Below are positions 8,435-17,076 of a stretch of DNA of 64,000 nucleotides, one piece after another. Every line of letters starts with the position of its first letter. The stretch's first letter is position 1. This DNA is from Lachnospiraceae bacterium. Lineage in GTDB: Bacteria > Bacillota > Clostridia > Lachnospirales > Lachnospiraceae. The stretch lies in contig CABJAV010000011.1 in NCBI GenBank assembly GCA_902363675.1, positions 30,773 through 94,772 of the forward strand, in the 5' to 3' direction. The notes beneath the pieces were generated by a model. It searched no databases. It saw nothing but the letters and a program-made list of their open reading frames with translations, and was not told the origin of the DNA. A program made the position numbers and the translations under genes.

Positions 8435-9847
8435 ATGAAAAAATATATAGTGAAGATGGTAGCATTATGTTCAACAATTTTTTTATCTCTAGCATCGCAA
8501 ACAAATAATATTTGGGCAGGGGAAAGCTATAAAATAAACAATACAGTAGCAAAAAATTATGAAGTTAAATATGAAAACATAACGAAGTTAGATCTTAAAA
8601 CTGAAAAGCAACTTTCAAATAATAAAATAAAGGACTATTTGACAGAACAGGTAAAAACTCAAAATTCAGAAGTGGCAGTGGAGGAAGATAGTACCAGTAA
8701 AATATATTATGGAACAATGACCGGAAAATTATCGAAGACAAATGATTATTTAATGTATCCTGCAAAGCTGTCTGCGGGTGAATATCTTCAGGCAAAACTT
8801 ACATTACCAACAGATCCACAGATAGATTATGATTTATTATTGTTTGATTCTTCATTATCACTTATTAAATCAAGTGATTATGTGACTTGTACAACTAGTG
8901 AAATGGCAACTTTAGATGAATCAATAGGTTATATTGCAAATAAAGATGAGACAGTATATGTTTGTGTATATTCTGTAGGTGGTGGTAGTAACACAGAATC
9001 CTATACGCTGGATTATACGATAACAACTAACTTTTCAGATTCTTCAGAACCAAATGAAAATGCAAAAGAAGCAATAGATTTATCAATGAATGAAATGGGA
9101 GCAAATGTTTCTGCAAAATTGAATTCTCCATTGGATAATGATTGGTATCGTTTCATCGTTAAGGAGGGGGATTCATATGATAAAGTAAGATTGAATATTT
9201 CATCAAGCTCTACTACAAATGGATGCAAAATTGAGATATATAAAAATTTAGTGTCTGATTATTATGCTATGTTAAGAGTTGGATATGGAACAGGAGGAGA
9301 GGTTGCATTAGATGCTGGAACATATTATATTAGAGTTGTAAGTACTAATACAGTTGATGATTTTAATGCAGGAGATATACCTACTTATAAATTATCCGTT
9401 TCTCAGACAACAAAGGTAGACAAGATTACTATTACCGATTATTCTGCATATCATGGAACTGAAAATGTAGATTATCCAGAAGGAAAATTCTATAGGGTAG
9501 ATCAAAGCCTTACAAATGTGGTGACAGTAAAGGGGAGAGCTTACTATACAGATGAAAATGGCAGAAGCCAACCTATTGCCAATGCAACAATAATAGGCGA
9601 AGTTAAAGATCAACAATGGGAGAAACTGAATAGGCCAGATATGTCCACCGTTACAAGTACTGCTGTTACAGACAGTGATGGATATTATGAAATGACATTT
9701 TATTTAAAGACAGCAGTTGGAGGTCTGAGTCATTTTGTTACAGTTTCAACACATCATTATGATTTGATGGATGTGACGATTAAAGCAAGTTCGAACGATA
9801 AGGCTACTGCAAAGTCAAAGTTTTATTATTTGAAGTATTGCGATTAA
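8435..9847 (+). CDS. Exported protein with PPC-like beta domains
   Basis: The protein has 470 residues. Residues 1-28 form a signal peptide (hydrophobic core VALCSTIFLSLAS, cleavage near IWAGES). Residues about 85-195 and 205-325 look like two bacterial pre-peptidase C-terminal (PPC) beta-sandwich domains, the second with the diagnostic EPNENAKEAIDL, DNDWYRF and AGTYYIRVVS pattern. Residues about 360-465 resemble an Ig-like or carboxypeptidase-regulatory-like domain (VKGRAYYTDENGRSQPIANATI, DSDGYYEMTF). No catalytic domain is visible, so a binding or adhesive role outside the cell is inferred. The gene is AT-rich compared with pgi and probably belongs to a transferred block. It forms a likely operon with the next gene, 18 bases on. 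Confidence 0.75.
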   Translation: MKKYIVKMVALCSTIFLSLASQTNNIWAGESYKINNTVAKNYEVKYENITKLDLKTEKQLSNNKIKDYLTEQVKTQNSEVAVEEDSTSKIYYGTMTGKLSKTNDYLMYPAKLSAGEYLQAKLTLPTDPQIDYDLLLFDSSLSLIKSSDYVTCTTSEMATLDESIGYIANKDETVYVCVYSVGGGSNTESYTLDYTITTNFSDSSEPNENAKEAIDLSMNEMGANVSAKLNSPLDNDWYRFIVKEGDSYDKVRLNISSSSTTNGCKIEIYKNLVSDYYAMLRVGYGTGGEVALDAGTYYIRVVSTNTVDDFNAGDIPTYKLSVSQTTKVDKITITDYSAYHGTENVDYPEGKFYRVDQSLTNVVTVKGRAYYTDENGRSQPIANATIIGEVKDQQWEKLNRPDMSTVTSTAVTDSDGYYEMTFYLKTAVGGLSHFVTVSTHHYDLMDVTIKASSNDKATAKSKFYYLKYCD

Positions 9848-9865
9848 TGGAAAAGGGGAATCTGT

Positions 9866-10753
9866 ATGAAGAATCAAATTAATATCACTGCGAATTTTGT
9901 AAGTAGTAAATCTGTAGAAAATCAGTCAATTTTTCATTGCGCAGATAAAACGAAGATAAAAATTTCTGGAATAGAGAATCAGGAACAGAAGGGCACAAAG
10001 AATACGGATACCGTCTTAAATTTGTCAAAGGAAGGAAAACTGAAGTATCAGAATCAGGAGAAGGTCACAGATAAGAAAACTTCGGGAATAACAAGTGCAC
10101 GTGAGTTGTATGAGAATTTGTCTGATGAATTAATAGATAGTTGGCGAGGATTTCGGACTGGTAAAGTTATCAACTTTATGGAGGTTATTCGTTTGGACGA
10201 GCCAGAAACATATACGAAACTTCTAGAAGCAGATGCACGAGAAAATGGAGAAACAGAGTATGATATATATAATGAATGGTATTTTAGACGGTGTTTCGAT
10301 AAAGATGGCAATTGGAGAAATCCGGTAGCCGGACAAGGTGCAGTATTGGATACTCTTGACCAGTTGTATTCGGATGATCAGCATGACACAAGATTTAATT
10401 ATTATAGTGACAATAGCGAAACAAATATGTGGGGATTAAACTCTAAGTTTACGGTTCTATTACCGGTAGACATGTTAAATGATCTGGCAACGTTAGATAA
10501 TATTCAGAAAATGCCAGAAGAAAAGTATTCCGATATTCATAATAATGTAGAAAAAATAGATGAAGCAGTTAAAAAAATGAAAGAGGCAGAAAAGAACTAT
10601 GAAGGAAACCTGGAGGAACTTCAGTTTGGTGTAAAATTGTGGAATAATGGAGATGTAACTTACCATGCAAATTATAAAGGATGTAAGGGTGGAAAAATTG
10701 GTATTATGGCAAATAGTGCCGAAGAGTTATTACAAAAGTTGATGTCTGAATAA
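9866..10753 (+). CDS. Hypothetical protein, unknown family
   Basis: The protein has 295 residues, with ATG preceded by AAAAGGGG. There is no signal peptide or membrane helix. The first 75 residues are polar and low in complexity. The middle contains ARELYENLSDELIDSWR and an aromatic, acidic stretch. About residues 215-255 are a charged helix with coiled-coil character (EEKYSDIHNNVEKIDEAVKK). The C-terminus reads GVKLWNNGDVTYHANYKG. It follows the exported PPC-domain gene by 18 bases and ends at a strong terminator, so the two are probably co-expressed. I do not recognise the family and assign no function. Confidence 0.6.
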   Translation: MKNQINITANFVSSKSVENQSIFHCADKTKIKISGIENQEQKGTKNTDTVLNLSKEGKLKYQNQEKVTDKKTSGITSARELYENLSDELIDSWRGFRTGKVINFMEVIRLDEPETYTKLLEADARENGETEYDIYNEWYFRRCFDKDGNWRNPVAGQGAVLDTLDQLYSDDQHDTRFNYYSDNSETNMWGLNSKFTVLLPVDMLNDLATLDNIQKMPEEKYSDIHNNVEKIDEAVKKMKEAEKNYEGNLEELQFGVKLWNNGDVTYHANYKGCKGGKIGIMANSAEELLQKLMSE

Positions 10754-10762
10754 TGGGGCAAA

Positions 10763-10807
10763 AAAAGAAACTTCCCAACTGAAGAGGTATGGGAAGTTTC
10801 TTTTTTA
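10763..10807. terminator. Bidirectional intrinsic terminator between convergent operons
   Basis: AAGAAACTTCCC pairs with GGGAAGTTTCTT, with A-rich and T-rich flanks on both sides, so it can stop the plus-strand pair and, on the other strand, the ABC exporter operon. The following 200 bases (10808-11010) hold no gene I recognise. Confidence 0.85.
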
Positions 10808-11010
10808 AAGTATATATGGTTGATTTTTCTATTACTAGTGTTTCATCTTTTGTAAGCGAGACACACAAAAGTTCAGATTTTATCAATCTGCTCATAAATC
10901 AAAGGAAACCAGAAACTTTCTTGCTTTCTTCAGTAAAATGACAAAGCAAATGCTCAAGGAATCCGTGTGGATTTCAAACAGAAATTCGAGGATCGCATCT
11001 ATCTGGTTAT

Positions 11011-13449
11011 TTAATCTTTAAACAGATCAACAGGTGTCTTTTTATACAATTTTCTTATCGGTACAAGACTTGCAATACCACTGCACAAAAGCGTTATAAG
11101 AAATGCACTTATGATATTAAAAGGTGTAATGCATACCAAAGGCGTTTTCATTCCAAATGCTGGCACGTAGGTTTGATTAAATAGCATTATTAAAAGAAAA
11201 TATACGATTTCCTGTAAAATAAATGTTCCCAAACCAATAAGCAAGGCCTCGATGGAAAAGATCCGAATAATATCTTTTTGATTTGTTCCAATAGCTTTTA
11301 GTATACCGAGTTTTTTCTTTCCATCTACAATACTGAAAGAGATAAAAGAGATACTGGCAAAAACTGCGCAAATTGTACCAACAAAAATAACTGCCCGAAT
11401 CAGTGGGAGATAATCCTGACGCATGGAATATAAGGAGTCTATATTTTGTGCGTCTGTAGTATCTACATGAATTCCACGATCATATAATTGCTGATAAGAA
11501 TCTGCATTTGAAAATACCGGAATAAAATAGCGGTCTGCAATTTGATCTACATACCCTTTCTTTATATCTTGGAACATTTGTTTATTAACCCAGACAGAGA
11601 TGTCATTGTCAGAATATGGCTCAACGATTCCTACGATTTTCGCAGATTGCAAATAATCATATAAATTTAACTGATTTTCATATGCACCATGGTATTTGGA
11701 GGCATTCAGATCGATAAATTCAATCGCATCCGTGCTGATTTTGCCGTTTTTACTGACAAGGTCATTTTCTGATGCATAGGAGGCTGAGATAACAATTTCA
11801 TTATCCTTTTGGGGAAGTCGACCGGCTACGATCTCATCGGATGTTATGGTATCAGCATTTGCATAAAGCAGATTGCTTTCAAGATACGATTCATCCACGG
11901 TATCACTAAAGTCAGAAGCGTCAATTTCCAAAAAATCAGATTCGTTCAGAATACGATTTTTAAAGCCTTTTCCAACTTTGCACATCATATAAGTGTAGTC
12001 AATATCCTGGTTACTGCAGGTTTTCCAGTGACTTTCGTAATCAGTATTTAAAATTTCTTTAACTTTAAATTTTAGACCATAAATACAAATTGAATTTTGT
12101 TTCATATTCGTTTGACTGATATGAAATTGTTTGGCACAATAATCCGTAATAATAATCTCGTTATCTTTCAGATTGGAATCAGCGTCGATCAGCAGATTCA
12201 TAGTGCCTTCATTTCCCAGCTCGTTATAGCCTTTGACATTATATAAGATTTCGGAATATTTCATATTCTGAATAAAATCTTTGATGTTGTCTGTTGTGCC
12301 GACAGAGACAGTAACATCATCAAACCAGTCACTTGTATACTCTTTTGGTTCGTATATGCTTATGTAGTTATCTTTGGATGCTTGCGTGGCCTTGTATACT
12401 GGCAGACCGGGTTTCATAAAAGCAGCGGTCATAAATAGCTGAACAACAAGAAACATTACTGTCATCAGAACTGTGGTGATACATAAGCGTATTTTCTTTT
12501 GCCGTAGGAAGCCAAAGGCTAATTTAATCAGTTTTGCAGTTTTAATATTGCTTGTCTTTTTATCGGACGCAATGGTTGCAGAAACCGGCAGGGAATCCTG
12601 CATTTGCGGAGTGACCACTTCTTTTTGAATAGAGATGGTATAATCTTTGTTGTCGGAACCTTTTGCTATAAAGTCGCGTATTTTATCCATGAGCCGCTGA
12701 TAAGAAAGGTGAGTGAAATCGATAGAAGATGATTTATCTCCTTTCATCTGCACCGAAAAATTATCAGTAGAATTTTGGCGAGAGATATCTTCGACAATAT
12801 GTCCGTCGCTCAGCCGAATGATTCGGTCACCCCACGATTCAGCCGCTTTTTCATCGTGTGACACAACAATCACAAGATGGTCTTTGGAAATATCTTTTAA
12901 CAAAGCATAAATTTTTTGTGAGTTATCGGAATCCAAATTGCCAGTTGGTTCGTCTGCAAGAATAATTGCAGGGTTTTTCACAAGTGCACGGGCAATTGCA
13001 ACGCGTTGCACCTGTCCGCCACTAAGCTCATCGATTTTTCGTTTTTGCAGGTCTTTTAAGCCAACATAGTCAAGAATACGCAGGACTTCTTCCCGCACAA
13101 GGGCTTCGTTTTTGTCCGGCCAGGTCTGTTGTTCTAAGGCCAGCTCAATATTTTCATATACATTCCATTCAGAAATAAGATTAAATCGTTGAAAAACGGT
13201 TCCGATTACTATATTCCTATAATATTCATAGGAAGAGGATGAAATCATTTTGTCATCAATGGAAATGGTCCCTTCATCTGGAACATCCAATAATCCTAAC
13301 ATATTAAGGAGTGTTGTTTTGCCACTGCCACTTGGTCCAAGAATAAATAAAAGACCAGGAGAATCAATGGTAAGATTTACATGATCTAATGCAACGGTTG
13401 AACAATCACCATTATCGTATTTTTTATATATATTATCCAATTTTATCAT
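11011..13449 (-). CDS. MacB-type ABC exporter: ATPase fused to FtsX-like permease
   Basis: The protein has 812 residues. Residues 1-225 are a LolD/MacB-class ATPase: Walker [15 protein letters not shown]-loop FQRFNLI, signature LSGGQVQR, Walker [14 protein letters not shown], switch VVSHD. A linker of about 100 residues leads to a first membrane helix near residue 330. A large outside domain (about 350-675) and three more helices of the FtsX/MacB permease type follow, with [16 protein letters not shown] between helices 2 and 3. Members export peptides, toxins or lipoproteins or drive cell-wall enzymes. It is the last gene of an operon that also contains two small membrane proteins and a broken small exported-peptide gene, which favours peptide export or self-protection; that is inference. 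Confidence 0.88.
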   Translation of the reverse strand: MIKLDNIYKKYDNGDCSTVALDHVNLTIDSPGLLFILGPSGSGKTTLLNMLGLLDVPDEGTISIDDKMISSSSYEYYRNIVIGTVFQRFNLISEWNVYENIELALEQQTWPDKNEALVREEVLRILDYVGLKDLQKRKIDELSGGQVQRVAIARALVKNPAIILADEPTGNLDSDNSQKIYALLKDISKDHLVIVVSHDEKAAESWGDRIIRLSDGHIVEDISRQNSTDNFSVQMKGDKSSSIDFTHLSYQRLMDKIRDFIAKGSDNKDYTISIQKEVVTPQMQDSLPVSATIASDKKTSNIKTAKLIKLAFGFLRQKKIRLCITTVLMTVMFLVVQLFMTAAFMKPGLPVYKATQASKDNYISIYEPKEYTSDWFDDVTVSVGTTDNIKDFIQNMKYSEILYNVKGYNELGNEGTMNLLIDADSNLKDNEIIITDYCAKQFHISQTNMKQNSICIYGLKFKVKEILNTDYESHWKTCSNQDIDYTYMMCKVGKGFKNRILNESDFLEIDASDFSDTVDESYLESNLLYANADTITSDEIVAGRLPQKDNEIVISASYASENDLVSKNGKISTDAIEFIDLNASKYHGAYENQLNLYDYLQSAKIVGIVEPYSDNDISVWVNKQMFQDIKKGYVDQIADRYFIPVFSNADSYQQLYDRGIHVDTTDAQNIDSLYSMRQDYLPLIRAVIFVGTICAVFASISFISFSIVDGKKKLGILKAIGTNQKDIIRIFSIEALLIGLGTFILQEIVYFLLIMLFNQTYVPAFGMKTPLVCITPFNIISAFLITLLCSGIASLVPIRKLYKKTPVDLFKD

Positions 13450-13469
13450 AATTATAAACTTCCATCTTA

Positions 13470-14066
13470 TTATTTAGAACTGCTGGAATCTTTAAGATCA
13501 TATACCTGTTCATGGCATAACAACATTGGGAGGTTATTTTCATCATCCTCTTCGTTGAACATGCCGAGTGTATTAATGATCTTTCCATCGTGATGGATCA
13601 TACCCATGGACAGCATATTATCATTCATGCCGGAACGTCCCGAAAAGTATCCTTGTTTTTCCATCACATCCCAGTCACTATTGCCAAGATACATACAATT
13701 TATGTGCGTATTGTTTTGAACGGTATCAACAATGTTTTTCCATTGATCTTCATCAATCGGAGTATCATCATTTAAATCATTAATAACAAGCATCGCCCAT
13801 TCCTTTTTGGCAGTTGTGATGTCGCCGACTTCATCAGCTGTAATATTTTGGACTTTAATTGTATCATTAAGAGCAATCGTATCTCCGATAAAGTAAAACG
13901 TTGTTGGATAGGTTTCCGTTAATAGTTTTACATCATTATCCTCACTGGATAAGCTGTCATCTACATAGAAAAAGGCATAATAAATGCGTGGAGCTAAGAA
14001 GAGTACTGCAATCAATATAATTGCAATAATAAGAGCTTTAATTATAACGTTACTTGTTTTTTTCAT
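13470..14066 (-). CDS. Single-pass membrane protein, tandem paralogue 2, unknown function
   Basis: The protein has 198 residues, with one N-terminal membrane helix (about residues 8-29) and an outside domain. It is highly similar to the gene just upstream (14117-14710). Shared blocks include TYPTTFYFIGDTI, KEWAMLVINDLNDD, QWKNIVDTVQNN and INCMYLGNSDWDVMEKQGYFSG. It lies 20 bases before the ABC exporter gene in the same operon. I do not recognise a named family. Position suggests an accessory, immunity or regulatory partner of the exporter. Confidence 0.75.
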   Translation of the reverse strand: MKKTSNVIIKALIIAIILIAVLFLAPRIYYAFFYVDDSLSSEDNDVKLLTETYPTTFYFIGDTIALNDTIKVQNITADEVGDITTAKKEWAMLVINDLNDDTPIDEDQWKNIVDTVQNNTHINCMYLGNSDWDVMEKQGYFSGRSGMNDNMLSMGMIHHDGKIINTLGMFNEEDDENNLPMLLCHEQVYDLKDSSSSK

Positions 14067-14116
14067 AAATAAATCCTTTCTTCAAAGGGGGATGCCCCTG
14101 AAATAATATTTTTTGG

Positions 14117-14710
14117 TCAAGTGCGCGAAGTTTGAAGATCGTACGCTTGTTCATGAAGTAAAAGAGCAGGGAGATCGTCCGGGTCATCATCAGCTTTAAG
14201 CATACCTAAAGTATTGATGACGGAAGTTTTCTGGTGAATAAGTCCCATAGAGAGATCCGTGTCATCGAGATCCTCTTTTCCGGAAAAATAGCCTTGTTTT
14301 TCCATTACGTCCCAATCGCTATTGCCAAGATACATACAATTGATATGGCTGTTGTTTTGCACCGTATCAACAATGTTTTTCCACTGTTCTTCACGGATTG
14401 GAAGGTCATCATTCAGATCATTAATAACAAGCATCGCCCATTCCTTTTTGGAAGTTGTAATATTGCTGACTTCATCTACAGTTATATTTTTGGTAGTGAT
14501 TGATTTATCAAGAGGAATGGTATCTCCGATAAAATAAAAAGTCGTTGGATAAGTCTGGCTTAAAAGTAAGATATCAGTTTCTTCCGTTGTTAAATCAGTA
14601 TCATTAGAATTAAAAAATTTGTAATAGGTTCTTATGCATAAGAAAATTACTACAATTGCAATTACAACAAACAGTATGCCTTTGAGTATGTGTTTTATTG
14701 TTTTGTTCAT
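14117..14710 (-). CDS. Single-pass membrane protein, tandem paralogue 1, unknown function
   Basis: The protein has 197 residues with a basic N-terminus and one membrane helix (about residues 9-28), then an outside domain of about 160 residues. It is a close tandem copy of the 13470-14066 product: the central block of about 100 residues is nearly identical, while the linker after the helix and the C-terminus differ. A GAGGTGAAG ribosome binding site precedes the ATG. The broken small peptide gene ends 12 bases upstream. The outside domain contains several Asp/Asn-rich stretches but no catalytic pattern I can name. Confidence 0.75.
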   Translation of the reverse strand: MNKTIKHILKGILFVVIAIVVIFLCIRTYYKFFNSNDTDLTTEETDILLLSQTYPTTFYFIGDTIPLDKSITTKNITVDEVSNITTSKKEWAMLVINDLNDDLPIREEQWKNIVDTVQNNSHINCMYLGNSDWDVMEKQGYFSGKEDLDDTDLSMGLIHQKTSVINTLGMLKADDDPDDLPALLLHEQAYDLQTSRT

Positions 14711-14722
14711 AAATCTTCACCT

Positions 14723-14918
14723 CTATTTTGCTTTTTTTGAATATTTTAAAGTACGTGTGGTTGAGCTACCGCTTGAGTAGTAATGGTAAGGGGCTAATGT
14801 TTCGCCACCAGATTTACCTTCATTTAAGCCAAACTTTGCAGTATTCAGAGTTTATATTAACATTACCAGAAACAGAGGCACTATCTGAGCCACCTGATAT
14901 TTACTAGAATTCCATCAT
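14723..14918 (-). pseudogene. Remnant of a small exported or secreted peptide gene, broken
   Basis: On the minus strand an AAAGGAG ribosome binding site stands 7 bases before ATGATG (14918), but translation stops after four codons. Beyond this, the frame reads ISGGSDSASVSGNVN and INSEYCKVWLK to a stop. Shifting frame inside this stretch gives LNEGKSGGETLAPYHYYSSG and then STTRTLKYSKKAK to a TAG at 14723. The Gly/Ser-rich, signal-less remnant looks like the C-terminal part of a small secreted peptide whose signal sequence was deleted and whose frame was broken. It is the first gene behind the c-di-GMP riboswitch, and the preserved ribosome binding site shows where the gene began. Confidence 0.6.
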
Positions 14919-15022
14919 AATAAACTCCTTTGAACATATTTATACATTATTTACTTGCTCGATTATTGAAAAATGAAAAGCACATCCTTGCGAAAAATTA
15001 GCAAGAAAAAAATGTTTTAAAC

Positions 15023-15056
15023 AAAAAAAGTTGCAATGAAATTGATTCATTGCAAC
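15023..15056 (-). terminator. Intrinsic terminator, c-di-GMP riboswitch expression platform
   Basis: On the minus strand GTTGCAATGAA pairs perfectly with TTCATTGCAAC around a 5-base loop, followed by seven T. The 5' arm overlaps the 3' end of the aptamer, so aptamer and terminator compete. Confidence 0.85.
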
Positions 15057-15140
15057 CGAACTATCTTAGTAACATAAATTGTACCGTAGACTTCTAGCTT
15101 TGCGCCATTACATTTCTGCAACTTTGCCTTTGAAATTTAA
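15045..15140 (-). promoter_or_regulatory. Cyclic-di-GMP-I (GEMM) riboswitch
   Basis: The minus-strand leader contains the GEMM-I core: AAAGGCAAAG, then a 6-bp stem (GTTGCA with TGTAAT) capped by a GAAA tetraloop, then GGCGCAAAGCTA (consensus GACGCAAAGC), a P3 arm beginning GTCTACGG, and the closing CGGTTGC. A weak P1 pairs ATTTCA with TGAAT. It starts just behind a strong promoter. Because P1 shares bases with the terminator stem, ligand binding should prevent termination (an ON switch); that direction is inference. It controls the minus-strand peptide/ABC exporter operon. Confidence 0.75.
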
Positions 15141-15151
15141 TAACGAAACAA

Positions 15152-15180
15152 ATAGTAACAGATGTCGAATTTTGTGTCAA
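15152..15180 (-). promoter_or_regulatory. Promoter of the riboswitch-controlled exporter operon
   Basis: On the minus strand TTGACA (15180-15175) and TACTAT (15157-15152) are spaced by 17 bases. The predicted start, near 15145, coincides with the 5' edge of the riboswitch. Confidence 0.8.
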
Positions 15181-15251
15181 CAGATTTTTCAAAAGAAAAT
15201 TTACGAAATAAGCACGGCTTTATTCATTCAAAGTTTTTTCTTTTTCTTTAT

Positions 15252-15277
15252 AAAAGGAGCATTTTGCTCCTTTTTTT
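15252..15277. terminator. Intrinsic terminator hairpin, possibly bidirectional
   Basis: AAAAGGAGC pairs with GCTCCTTTT around ATTTT, with seven T on the plus strand. No plus-strand gene ends here, so it may terminate a lost gene or insulate the riboswitch promoter. Confidence 0.7.
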
Positions 15278-15342
15278 AAATGTTCCAAGACAGGAGAGTA
15301 CAACATGAATCCCATAATCGATCCGTTAAGAATAGAGGAACA

Positions 15343-15522
15343 ATGGAAAAAGCGAAAGCCAGAATCCGCCGAAAGGCAAAGGCCTTAATGCGGTGGCAGA
15401 GAAAGAAAGGTTTGACAGCGGACAAAGCCGCAAAAGGAAACTACCGTATTTCCTATGAAACCCTCAAAGACTGGGGGTATTGCAGTATGGTCAATGCCTA
15501 TTATAAAAAGGATATGTATTAA
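15343..15522 (+). CDS. Small basic protein, possibly a frameshifted gene
   Basis: The 59-residue frame from ATG 15343 reads MEKAKARIRRKAKALMRWQ and ends KDWGYCSMVNAYYKKDMY; the second half looks like real protein. The better ribosome binding site (AGGAG at 15292-15296) serves a different ATG at 15305 whose frame (MNPIIDPLRIEEQWKKRKPE) ends at 15388, where TAATG overlaps an in-frame ATG of the longer frame. This is either a pair of coupled tiny ORFs or, more likely, one gene of about 70 residues broken by a frameshift near 15380. I do not recognise a family. Confidence 0.4.
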   Translation: MEKAKARIRRKAKALMRWQRKKGLTADKAAKGNYRISYETLKDWGYCSMVNAYYKKDMY

Positions 15523-16253
15523 TAGCGTGTATCCACATGGAATCCGGATTGCTTTAATTCGCGTTTGGTAATGACACGATTCCAGTGTACGGAAGCATTA
15601 TAATTTCCTTCCACAACAGTAACGGAGTTATCTGATTTTTTTAGTACAATTACGGAATGATAATTGCCGATACGGATATGATCCCCGACTTTAATTTTGT
15701 CAAAGTTCTTATGGGTCTTTACCGGGGCATATTTACCGAATACTTTGTCACTGAATTCTCCGACGAGAGCAACACAGCCATAACCATAGAGGTTTGCCGC
15801 TTCCCAGTAATAGCAGTTGTTTTCATTGGTCCAGGACATTCCTTCCGGATACTTGGATTTCAGGGAAAGAAGTTTTTTCTTAGCCTGTTTCTGGGAGATT
15901 TTCTTGCTGACAAAGACCTCACAGGAAAGGCTGCCGCATAAATATTCACCAGTAACCGTAATGATTGCCTTGCCGGGTTTGACGGCAGTAATCCTACCAT
16001 TTTTATCCACTGTGACTACCGATTTTTTGGAACTTTTCCACGTCATCTTGCCAATCGGAACGTTGCACTTGATTTTTTTGCTTTTTCCAGCTCGCAAAAA
16101 TACACGGGATTCACTGAGAGATGCGAGAACAGTATCGTTATAACCAGAAGTCTCAGGAGCTGCATAGACAGTATGGATATTTGTAGTTGGGATGAGCATT
16201 GCCACAATCAAAAGGAAAGCGACAAGCTGCTTTGTCCGGAAAAACTTTTTCAT
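15519..16253 (-). CDS. Exported protein: Ig-like (BIG_2) domain plus CHAP/NlpC-like C-terminal domain
   Basis: The chosen start at 16253 gives MKKFFRTKQLVAFLLIVAML, a typical signal peptide; the frame is open further upstream but would put 24 residues before it. The mature protein has one bacterial Ig-like domain (WKSSKKSVVTVDKNGRITAVKPGKAIITV) and a C-terminal domain of about 125 residues with YGYGCVALVGEFSDKVFG, KVGDHIRIGNYHSVIVL and VVEGNYNASVHWNRVITKREL. Cys in GCVAL and His in YHSVIV are positioned like the Cys/His pair of CHAP or NlpC/P60 peptidases. A cell-wall hydrolase or wall-associated role is inferred. Its last codon overlaps the 3' end of the small plus-strand gene by 4 bases. 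Confidence 0.7.
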   Translation of the reverse strand: MKKFFRTKQLVAFLLIVAMLIPTTNIHTVYAAPETSGYNDTVLASLSESRVFLRAGKSKKIKCNVPIGKMTWKSSKKSVVTVDKNGRITAVKPGKAIITVTGEYLCGSLSCEVFVSKKISQKQAKKKLLSLKSKYPEGMSWTNENNCYYWEAANLYGYGCVALVGEFSDKVFGKYAPVKTHKNFDKIKVGDHIRIGNYHSVIVLKKSDNSVTVVEGNYNASVHWNRVITKRELKQSGFHVDTRY

Positions 16254-16419
16254 AATAATATTTGTTGCCTTTCTGTAATAGTAAATTGCTACTTTTATCA
16301 TAAAGTATAAGTGTTTGTCCGGCAATATTCAATGCAAATAATCTTCTTTTTTAAGAAGAAATTTCCTATAGATTGAGCTTAAAAAAGAGTCGGAAAAAGA
16401 GTATAATTGTCCAAAAAGA

Positions 16420-16434
16420 GTAACTATTCAGAAC
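16420..16434 (-). repeat. Copy of a 15-bp dispersed intergenic motif (reverse orientation)
   Basis: GTAACTATTCAGAAC is the exact reverse complement of GTTCTGAATAGTTAC, which occurs at 57632-57646, and differs by one base from the copy at 54562-54576. All three lie in intergenic DNA. Confidence 0.55.
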
Positions 16435-16497
16435 CTCGAATAGAGTTACCAAAACGAAAAGAAAATAATTATAAAAAAATAGAATGGAGACGAAGAA

Positions 16498-16965
16498 ATG
16501 TCAAAAAATTATATCGCAGAAGGCGCAGTCGTAAAAGGAAATGTGCAGATGGGAGAAGACGTCAGCATCTGGTACAATGCCACCGTTCGCGGAGATTCCG
16601 CCGAAATTAAAATCGGGGACCGGACCAACGTACAGGATAATGCCGTCATACATGTAGATACACATTATCCGACAACCATCGGAAACGGAGTGACGATTGG
16701 GCATGGAGCCATCGTCCATGGATGTACCGTGGGCGACAATACTTTGATCGGAATGGGAGCCATTGTATTAAACGGAGCCAGCATTGGGGAGAACTGTATC
16801 ATCGGCGCCGGGGCTCTCGTAACCCAAAATACAAATATTCCTGCCGGAAGCCTTGCTTTTGGCAATCCTGCCAAAGTCATCCGCTCACTCACGCGCGAAG
16901 AAATCGAAAGTAATCAGCAAAACGCCCGGCACTACATCGCCGCCGCCGAAACCCAGCTTAAATAA
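16498..16965 (+). CDS. Gamma-carbonic-anhydrase-like hexapeptide-repeat protein
   Basis: The protein has 155 residues forming a left-handed beta helix of hexapeptide repeats (VKGNVQMGEDVSIW, TIGNGVTIGHGAIVHG, LIGMGAIVLNGASIG). The metal ligands of the gamma-CA/YrdA family are visible as His52 (VIHVD), His69 (IGHG) and His74 (VHG). These trimeric cytoplasmic proteins bind zinc or iron; many homologues have weak or unproven carbonic anhydrase activity. The ATG has GGAGA 8 bases upstream, and a TATAAT box lies at 16402-16407 without a clear -35. Codon use in the second half is GC-richer than its neighbours. Confidence 0.88.
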   Translation: MSKNYIAEGAVVKGNVQMGEDVSIWYNATVRGDSAEIKIGDRTNVQDNAVIHVDTHYPTTIGNGVTIGHGAIVHGCTVGDNTLIGMGAIVLNGASIGENCIIGAGALVTQNTNIPAGSLAFGNPAKVIRSLTREEIESNQQNARHYIAAAETQLK

Positions 16966-17076
16966 AACGCGAGCAAACCCCTTTCATGAGAAACCGCCTT
17001 TTTCTGTTATCAAAGTGGAAAAAAAGGCCGAAATATTATATAATGTAGATAATTATATTCACAAGGTAGAAATACA

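Noticed and set aside
10808..11010. Possible transposase or integrase remnant behind the convergent terminator
   Set aside because: A short frame reads protein-like (about 20 codons) but no family, terminal repeat or target duplication could be recognised.
14723..14918. Identification of the broken peptide as a lactococcin-972-like bacteriocin
   Set aside because: The Gly/Ser/aromatic tail and the nearby exporter suggest it, but the conserved WxxG-type pattern of that family is not present, so I give no bacteriocin name.
16407..16610. Arg/Lys-rich ORF overlapping the gamma-carbonic-anhydrase gene start
   Set aside because: It is a frame shadow of the hexapeptide-repeat gene, which has the real ribosome binding site.
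16966..17076. c-di-GMP or other riboswitch in front of the Pel cluster
   Set aside because: The 110-base gap has a TATAAT box but none of the GEMM core sequences; control by c-di-GMP is better supported at the PelD protein.
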